Positions 59,257 through 64,000 of a stretch of DNA of 64,000 nucleotides are shown piece by piece. Where the stretch lies: assembly GCF_900099805.1 (NCBI RefSeq), contig NZ_FNDR01000013.1:117466-181465 (forward strand), written 5' to 3'. Position 1 is the stretch's first letter. Every line of letters begins with the position of its first letter. The notes under the pieces are model-generated. The model was not told the DNA's origin and ran no database searches. It saw nothing but the letters and a program-made list of their open reading frames with translations. The stretch is from Variovorax sp. OV700 (GTDB lineage Bacteria; Pseudomonadota; Gammaproteobacteria; Burkholderiales; Burkholderiaceae_C). A program made the translations under genes and the position numbers.

Positions 59257-60444
59257 ATGCCCCTCGATCTTTCCACCGCCACCAGCCTTCCCCGCGACGC
59301 CGAGCGCGCCACACTCGTCGGCCGCATCTGGCAGCCCGGCGTGGGCCCCGTTCTCGTGGCGGTGCATGAGGGCGGCTTGCACGATCTCTCCCGGCTGGCG
59401 CCGACCATGAGCGACTTGCTCGAACGCGCCGAGTCTCCTTCGGCCAGCGTGCGCGATGCGGTGACTGCCGGCAAGGCCCCGCGCATCGCCGAGCTGGCCG
59501 CCGTGCTCGCCAACAGCGACGCGACCGCGCGCGACGAAGCGAAGCCATGGCTGCTCGCGCCCTGCGACCTGCAGGCCGTCAAGGCCAGCGGCGTGACCTT
59601 TGTGGAGAGCCTGCTCGAGCGCGTGATCGAAGAGCAGGCGCGCGGCGATGCATCGCGCGCGGAGGCCACGCGCGCGGCGCTCAGCGGCGTGCTCGGCGAC
59701 AACCTCGCGGGCATCGTGCCCGGGTCGGCCGAAGCCGCGAAGGTCAAGGAGGTCTTGATCGGCCAGGGCGCATGGTCGCAGTACCTCGAAGTCGGCATCG
59801 GGCCCGACGCCGAGATCTTCACCAAGGCGCCGGTTCTCTCGGCCGTGGGCACTGGCGCCGACGTGGGCATTCATGCCGCATCGGTGTGGAACAACCCCGA
59901 GCCCGAGGTCGTGCTCGCGGTCAACAGCCGCGGCGAGACACTCGGCGCCGCGCTTGGCAACGACGTCAACCTGCGCGACTTCGAAGGCCGCAGCGCGTTG
60001 CTGCTCGGCAAGGCCAAGGACAACAACGCCTCCTGCGCCATCGGTCCGTTCATCCGTTTGTTCGATGCGCATTTCGGCATCGACGATGTGCGCCGCATCA
60101 CGGTGGCACTCGAAGTGACGGGGCCCGAAGGCTTCACGCTCGAGGGCTCGAGCTCGCTCGCAAAGATCAGCCGCGATCCGCTCGACCTGGTCTCGCAAGC
60201 CATCGGCGCGCACCATGACTATCCCGACGGCTTCATGCTTTTCCTCGGCACGATGTTCGCGCCGACACAAGACCGTCATGGTCCTGGGCAAGGATTCACG
60301 CACGTCGTCGGTGACCGCGTGCGCATCGCGGCACCGGAACTCGGCGCGCTCGTGAACCGCGTGGTCCATTCGGATCAAGCGCCACGGTGGACTTTTGGAC
60401 TAAGTGCGCTGATGCGCAATCTTGCGAGCCGCGGATTGCTGTAA
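59257..60444 (+). CDS. Fumarylacetoacetate hydrolase (FAH) family protein
   Basis: A 395-aa protein. An N-terminal domain of ~150 residues precedes the FAH catalytic domain: VGIHAASVWNNPEPEVVLAV (metal-ligand glutamates), ALGNDVNLRDFEG, LLGKAKDNNASCAIGPFI and LGTMFAPTQDRHGPGQGFTH. FAH proteins act on 2-oxo or 3-oxo acids: C-C hydrolysis, decarboxylation or dehydration. Similar ~390-aa members include sugar-acid dehydratases. As the last gene of the nicotinate-type operon it could decarboxylate 2-formylglutarate, a 3-oxo acid; this is inference. GGAG lies 11 bases before ATG 59257. Confidence 0.82.
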   Translation: MPLDLSTATSLPRDAERATLVGRIWQPGVGPVLVAVHEGGLHDLSRLAPTMSDLLERAESPSASVRDAVTAGKAPRIAELAAVLANSDATARDEAKPWLLAPCDLQAVKASGVTFVESLLERVIEEQARGDASRAEATRAALSGVLGDNLAGIVPGSAEAAKVKEVLIGQGAWSQYLEVGIGPDAEIFTKAPVLSAVGTGADVGIHAASVWNNPEPEVVLAVNSRGETLGAALGNDVNLRDFEGRSALLLGKAKDNNASCAIGPFIRLFDAHFGIDDVRRITVALEVTGPEGFTLEGSSSLAKISRDPLDLVSQAIGAHHDYPDGFMLFLGTMFAPTQDRHGPGQGFTHVVGDRVRIAAPELGALVNRVVHSDQAPRWTFGLSALMRNLASRGLL

Positions 60445-60463
60445 ACGTTCTTTCTACGCTTTA

Positions 60464-60482
60464 AAAGGAGTTGTACTCCTTT
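60464..60482. promoter_or_regulatory. Palindrome AAAGGAGT-TGT-ACTCCTTT before the T6SS genes
   Basis: Perfect 8-bp arms with a three-base centre, 20 bases after the FAH gene stop and ~98 bases before tssA. The following TTTGTG is too short a T run for a strong terminator, so it may be either an operator or a weak transcription stop. A second small symmetry, AACCA-TTGTTGG-TGGTT, lies at about 60547-60563. Confidence 0.5.
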
Positions 60483-60579
60483 GTGATTCATAGGCAGCAC
60501 GTAGCAATGTGTTGCTGTTGACCGCGCTTTTCGTTCCCCTCAAGATAACCATTGTTGGTGGTTGTTAATAAATAGGGAG

Positions 60580-61665
60580 ATGGGGTTGTCGCCGAGCGAG
60601 ATAGAACTATTGCAGTCGTCTGTTGAAGGCCCGCTTCCGTGCGGCGAAGACCTCGAATACGACCCCGACTTCATGGCGCTGCAGCAGGCTGCGACAGGAA
60701 AGCGGGAGCAGCAGTTCGGCTCCACCATCATCCCGGCGGAGCCGCCTGACTGGGCCCGTGTCGAGCGCATTGCAAAGCAGCTGTGTCAACGCACGCTCGA
60801 CGTGCGCGTGCTGGTTCTGCTGACGCTGGCATGGACCGAGAGCCGCGGCCTTCCCGGCTATGTCGATGGGTTGCGCGTGGTGGATGGCATCCTGCAAAAG
60901 TATTGGGACGACGTGCATCCGCGCGTGGTCGATGGCGATTTCGAAGACCCGCTGCCGCGCATGAATGCGCTGGCTGCATTGGCCGAAGCCGAGGGACTCG
61001 GACGCAGCGTGCGCGATGCACGCCTGCTCGAGGATGCCGGCGCGTCGATGAGCCTGCGGCAGGTCGAGGCACTGCTCGATTCGAGCAAGGCCGACCAGAT
61101 CGATTACCCGGGCGGCATCGGCCGGCTGCGGGAAGTGGCGCGCCGCGCACAGGAAAAAGCGGCAGCGCCGGTGATGGCATTGCATGCAGCGCTGGAGTTG
61201 CTGCAGCGGATTCGCGAGACCTCGGAGCGCGCGCTGGGGCAAAGCTGGGCGCCCGATTTCTCGCGTCTCGAACGCTCGCTGCGCACCGTGGTCCAACTGC
61301 TGCCCGAGCAGGCGCAGCCGGCGCCGGCCGAAGCATTGAAGGCCGAGAGCGGCAGCGAGCCGGCGCAAGCGGCCGCATCGGGACCAGGCATTGCGAGACC
61401 TTTGAATGGCGCCTCCGGGCCGCGGTTAGCGAGCATTAAAGATATTGAAATATCGACTCGTGATGATGTGCAGGTTTTGCTGGAAAAGGCGTGTCAATAC
61501 ATGGAACGCACCGAGCCCAGCCACCCCGCACCGATGCTCATCCGAAGAGCGCAAAGACTGCTGGACCTCAACTTCTTCCAGATCATCGAAGAACTCGTTC
61601 CCGAGGGCTTGCAGAAGATTGAAAGCCTGGCGGGCCGTTCGCTCGGCAGCAGCACCGCTGAATAG
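60580..61665 (+). CDS. tssA: Type VI secretion system protein TssA
   Basis: A 361-aa protein with the ImpA N-terminal domain (residues ~10-130): VEGPLPCGEDLEYDPDFMAL and YWDDVHPRVVDGDFEDPLPRMNAL (in parts), marks of TssA. The Pro/Ala-rich middle (~250-280) leads to a short C-terminal helical region (DVQVLLEKACQYMERTEPSHPAPMLIRRAQRLLDLNFFQII, read in parts), the form typical of short-type TssA proteins with the TssA C-terminal helical extension. TssA directs sheath assembly at the baseplate. The start is uncertain: GGGAG directly abuts ATG 60580, and a TTG at 60586 or 60562 would have better spacing or length. Confidence 0.88.
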   Translation: MGLSPSEIELLQSSVEGPLPCGEDLEYDPDFMALQQAATGKREQQFGSTIIPAEPPDWARVERIAKQLCQRTLDVRVLVLLTLAWTESRGLPGYVDGLRVVDGILQKYWDDVHPRVVDGDFEDPLPRMNALAALAEAEGLGRSVRDARLLEDAGASMSLRQVEALLDSSKADQIDYPGGIGRLREVARRAQEKAAAPVMALHAALELLQRIRETSERALGQSWAPDFSRLERSLRTVVQLLPEQAQPAPAEALKAESGSEPAQAAASGPGIARPLNGASGPRLASIKDIEISTRDDVQVLLEKACQYMERTEPSHPAPMLIRRAQRLLDLNFFQIIEELVPEGLQKIESLAGRSLGSSTAE

Positions 61666-61749
61666 CAAGGCAGGCGCCGGCGCGAGAACACAAGGACAGA
61701 CAGTCAGGGCAGGTCCGACCCACACGCACAGAGATTCAAGAGGAAGCTT

Positions 61750-62319
61750 ATGGCAGACAACCGTGTCAGAAACAGTGGTCAGAAGTTCATCGCGCGCAAC
61801 CGGGCGCCGCGCGTGCAGATCGAGTACGACGTCGAGATCTACGGCAGCGAACGCAAGATCCAGCTGCCCTTCGTGATGGGCGTGATCGCCGATCTCGCGG
61901 GCAAGCAAGTCGACCCGATGCCCGATCTGGCGGACCGCGATTTCATGGCCGTGGACATCGACAACTTCGACGACCGCATGAAGTCGATCAAGCCGCGCGT
62001 GGCCTTCCAGGTGCCCAACACGCTCACGGGCGAGGGCCAGATGAATGTCGACATCACCTTCGACAGCATGGACGACTTCTCGCCCGCGCGCATTGCACGC
62101 CAGGTGGGTGCGCTGCAGCACTTGCTCGAAGCCCGCACCGAGCTTTCCAACCTGCTGTCCTACATGGACGGCAAGAACGGTGCCGAGCAGCTGATCGCCC
62201 AGGCGCTGCAGAACCCGGAGCTGCTCAAGTCGCTCGCGTCCGCACCCAACCCCGCCGTGGCCAAAGCGGTGGAAGCGGCGAACGAAAAGTCGGGCGCCCC
62301 CGGCACCCCTTCCGAGTAA
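61750..62319 (+). CDS. tssB: Type VI secretion contractile sheath small subunit TssB
   Basis: A 189-aa protein (VipA/TssB). Family marks: RAPRVQIEYDVEIYGSERKIQLPFVMGVIADLAGK (in parts), RDFMAVDIDNFDDRMKSIKPRVAF and GALQHLLEARTELSNLLSYMDGKNGAE. It pairs with TssC to form the contractile sheath around the Hcp tube. The Ala/Pro-rich end is somewhat longer than in short TssB proteins. AGGAAG lies before ATG 61750. Confidence 0.96.
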   Translation: MADNRVRNSGQKFIARNRAPRVQIEYDVEIYGSERKIQLPFVMGVIADLAGKQVDPMPDLADRDFMAVDIDNFDDRMKSIKPRVAFQVPNTLTGEGQMNVDITFDSMDDFSPARIARQVGALQHLLEARTELSNLLSYMDGKNGAEQLIAQALQNPELLKSLASAPNPAVAKAVEAANEKSGAPGTPSE

Positions 62320-62346
62320 GCCGAGTAAGCCGACAGGACCTCCACC

Positions 62347-63858
62347 ATGAGCACCGCATCCAAACAGACAGCAGCGCGCGCGCAGACCGCCACCATCGAG
62401 GCGCTCGAGCCCAACGAGTTCTCCGACCTGCTGCAGCGAGAGTTCAAGCCCAAGACCGACCAGGCCCGCGAGGCGGTGCAGAGCGCCGTCAAGACGCTGG
62501 CGGTGCAGGCGCTCGAAAGCACGGTCACCATCTCGAACGACGCCTACCGGACCGTGCAGGCGATCATCACCGAGATCGACCGCAAGCTCTCCGAGCAGAT
62601 CAACCAGATCCTTCATCACGAAGACTTCCAGCAGCTCGAAGGCGCATGGCGCGGCCTGCACTACCTGGTCAACAACACCGAGACCGACGAGCAGCTCAAG
62701 ATCCGCGTGATGTGCGCATCCAAGCGCGAAGTGGCGCGCTCGCTCAAGCGCCACAAGGGCATCGGGTGGGACCAGAGCCCGCTGTTCAAGAAGATCTACG
62801 AGCACGAGTACGGCCAGTTCGGCGGCGAGCCCTTCGGTGCGCTGATCGGCGACTTCCACTTCGATCACAGCCCGCCCGATGTCGAGATGCTCGGTGAAAT
62901 GGCGAAGATCGCCGCGGCCGCGCACTGTCCCTTCATTGCCGGCGCATCGCCCACCGTGATGCAGATGGATTCGTGGCAGGAACTCTCGAACCCGCGCGAC
63001 CTGACCAAGATCTTCCAGAACACCGAGCACACCGCATGGCGGTCGCTGCGCGAGTCGGAAGACGCGCGCTACATCGGCCTGGCCATGCCGCGCTTCTTGG
63101 CACGCCTGCCGTATGGCGCGCGCACCAATCCGGTCGACGAGTTCGAGTTCGAGGAAGAAACCGACTCGGCCCTGCACAACCGCTACACCTGGGCCAATTC
63201 GGCCTACGCCATGGGCGTGAACATCAACCGTTCGTTCAAGCAGTACGGCTGGTGCACCTCCATTCGCGGCGTGGAGTCGGGCGGCGCGGTCGAGAACCTG
63301 CCCACGCACACCTTCCCGACCGACGACGGCGGCGTGGACATGAAGTGCCCGACCGAGATCGCTATCAGCGACCGGCGCGAGGCCGAGCTGGCCAAGAACG
63401 GCTTCATGCCGCTGGTGCACCGCAAGAACTCCGACTTCGCGGCCTTCATCGGCGCGCAGTCGCTGCAGCAGCCGGCCGAGTACTACGACGCCGATGCCAC
63501 GGCCAACGCCAACCTGGCGGCGCGCCTGCCGTACCTGTTTGCATGCTGCCGCTTTGCGCACTACCTGAAGTGCATCGTGCGCGACAAGATCGGTTCGTTC
63601 CGCGAGCGCGAGGACATGGAGCGCTGGCTCAACGACTGGATCATGAACTACGTGGACGGCAGCCCCGGCACGTCGTCGCAGGACACGAAGGCAATGAAGC
63701 CGCTGGCGGCGGCCGAAGTCCAGGTGGAAGCCATCGAGGACAACCCGGGCTACTACGCCGCCAAGTTTTTTCTCCGGCCGCACTACCAGCTCGAAGGGCT
63801 GACCGTGTCGTTGCGGCTGGTTTCGAAGCTGCCATCCAACAAGAAGGACAGCAGCTAG
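62347..63858 (+). CDS. tssC: Type VI secretion contractile sheath large subunit TssC
   Basis: A 503-aa protein (VipB/TssC). Marks: FEQLEGAWRGLHYLV-type segment (QQLEGAWRGLHYLVNNTE), FGGEPFGALIGDFHFDHSP, EDARYIGLAMPRFLARLPYG, FPTDDGGVDMKCPTEIAISDRRE (in parts) and YYAAKFFLRPHYQLEGLTVSLRLVSKLP near the end. The length is standard. It forms the bulk of the sheath. ATG 62347 follows AGGACC; the gene is 27 bases after tssB. Confidence 0.97.
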   Translation: MSTASKQTAARAQTATIEALEPNEFSDLLQREFKPKTDQAREAVQSAVKTLAVQALESTVTISNDAYRTVQAIITEIDRKLSEQINQILHHEDFQQLEGAWRGLHYLVNNTETDEQLKIRVMCASKREVARSLKRHKGIGWDQSPLFKKIYEHEYGQFGGEPFGALIGDFHFDHSPPDVEMLGEMAKIAAAAHCPFIAGASPTVMQMDSWQELSNPRDLTKIFQNTEHTAWRSLRESEDARYIGLAMPRFLARLPYGARTNPVDEFEFEEETDSALHNRYTWANSAYAMGVNINRSFKQYGWCTSIRGVESGGAVENLPTHTFPTDDGGVDMKCPTEIAISDRREAELAKNGFMPLVHRKNSDFAAFIGAQSLQQPAEYYDADATANANLAARLPYLFACCRFAHYLKCIVRDKIGSFREREDMERWLNDWIMNYVDGSPGTSSQDTKAMKPLAAAEVQVEAIEDNPGYYAAKFFLRPHYQLEGLTVSLRLVSKLPSNKKDSS

Positions 63859-63905
63859 TTCAACGGTGTCCCGCTATCGGGCAAATATAACTTTGGGGGT
63901 TAATC

Positions 63906-64000
63906 ATGGCAGTAGACATGTTCATGCGCGTCGAGGGCGCAAACGGCGAATCCAAGGACTCGAACCACAAGGACTGGACGGATATCAAGTCGTTTGCATG
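63906..64000 (+). CDS. hcp: Type VI secretion tube protein Hcp, 5' part cut by window edge
   Basis: The first 31 codons, MAVDMFMRVEGANGESKDSN then HKDWTDIKSFA, are typical of Hcp, whose hexameric rings form the inner tube and which is itself secreted. GGGGG lies nine bases before ATG 63906. It follows tssC by 47 bases, the standard order in Burkholderiales. The rest of the system lies beyond the window. Confidence 0.92.
   Translation, partial: MAVDMFMRVEGANGESKDSNHKDWTDIKSFA

Overview
The window looks like a chromosomal segment of a high-GC betaproteobacterium of the Comamonadaceae, most probably Variovorax. This rests on gene content (Bug-type receptor, GTP-dependent PEPCK, histidine utilisation with HutF/HutG, a split MetH behind an SAH riboswitch, LysR-PACE pair, type VI secretion genes), uniform high-GC codon use, and the repeated intergenic elements. 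No search could be run, so the genus is an inference. No rRNA, tRNA, CRISPR array, transposase or phage gene is visible.

Layout. 1-8.6 kb: mixed genes: the end of a secreted protein, a flavin reductase, a Bug receptor, a TetR regulator, a fused SpmA/SpmB-type membrane protein, a phospholipase-D lipoprotein, a phosphoesterase, and a LysR gene flanked by two small genes that share a TAGGG-N4/5-CCCTA inverted repeat. 8.6-19.5 kb: pckG, a 50-aa membrane protein, threonine ammonia-lyase, a double AAA ATPase, an S41 protease lipoprotein, a lipoprotein nucleoside hydrolase behind tandem LacI/PurR-like operators, and recQ. 19.6-30.7 kb: a complete histidine utilisation (hut) cluster with its own NMT1-type ABC transporter, HutC, and HutC-like operator sites. 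30.8-37.1 kb: methionine synthase split in two genes, separated by an SH3 protein and a divergent LysR/PACE efflux pair; the second half follows a readable S-adenosylhomocysteine riboswitch. 37.2-40.3 kb: a three-gene membrane glycosylation module (GT-C, GT2, GtrA).

40.4-60.4 kb is the most interesting part: a divergently arranged cluster that reads as an aerobic nicotinamide/nicotinate pathway that reduces the ring instead of oxygenating it. It encodes a Tat-exported nicotinamidase, a NicA/NicB-type molybdenum and cytochrome c nicotinate hydroxylase, a homologue of the 6-hydroxynicotinate reductase of nicotinate fermenters, a ferredoxin-NADP reductase that can feed it, an enamidase for ring opening, two branched-chain-type periplasmic receptors with a fused permease and two ATPases, a TetR regulator, a FAH-family enzyme, and three proteins without an assigned role (one UPF0280/ApbE-like, two AA_synth). 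The logic would be nicotinamide to nicotinate to 6-hydroxynicotinate to 1,4,5,6-tetrahydro-6-oxonicotinate to 2-formylglutarate. A biochemically similar route was described for Azorhizobium; the steps below 2-formylglutarate and the three unassigned proteins are open here. Paired CTACA/TGTAG palindromes in the divergent region are candidate operators.

60.5-64 kb: the start of a type VI secretion cluster (tssA, tssB, tssC, hcp), cut by the window end. A GC-rich palindromic element of about 100 bp occurs in three copies (26.6, 40.4 and 57.8 kb); the third lies in frame inside nicB. A separate inverted repeat of about 570 bp interrupts the transporter operon at 50.7-51.2 kb.
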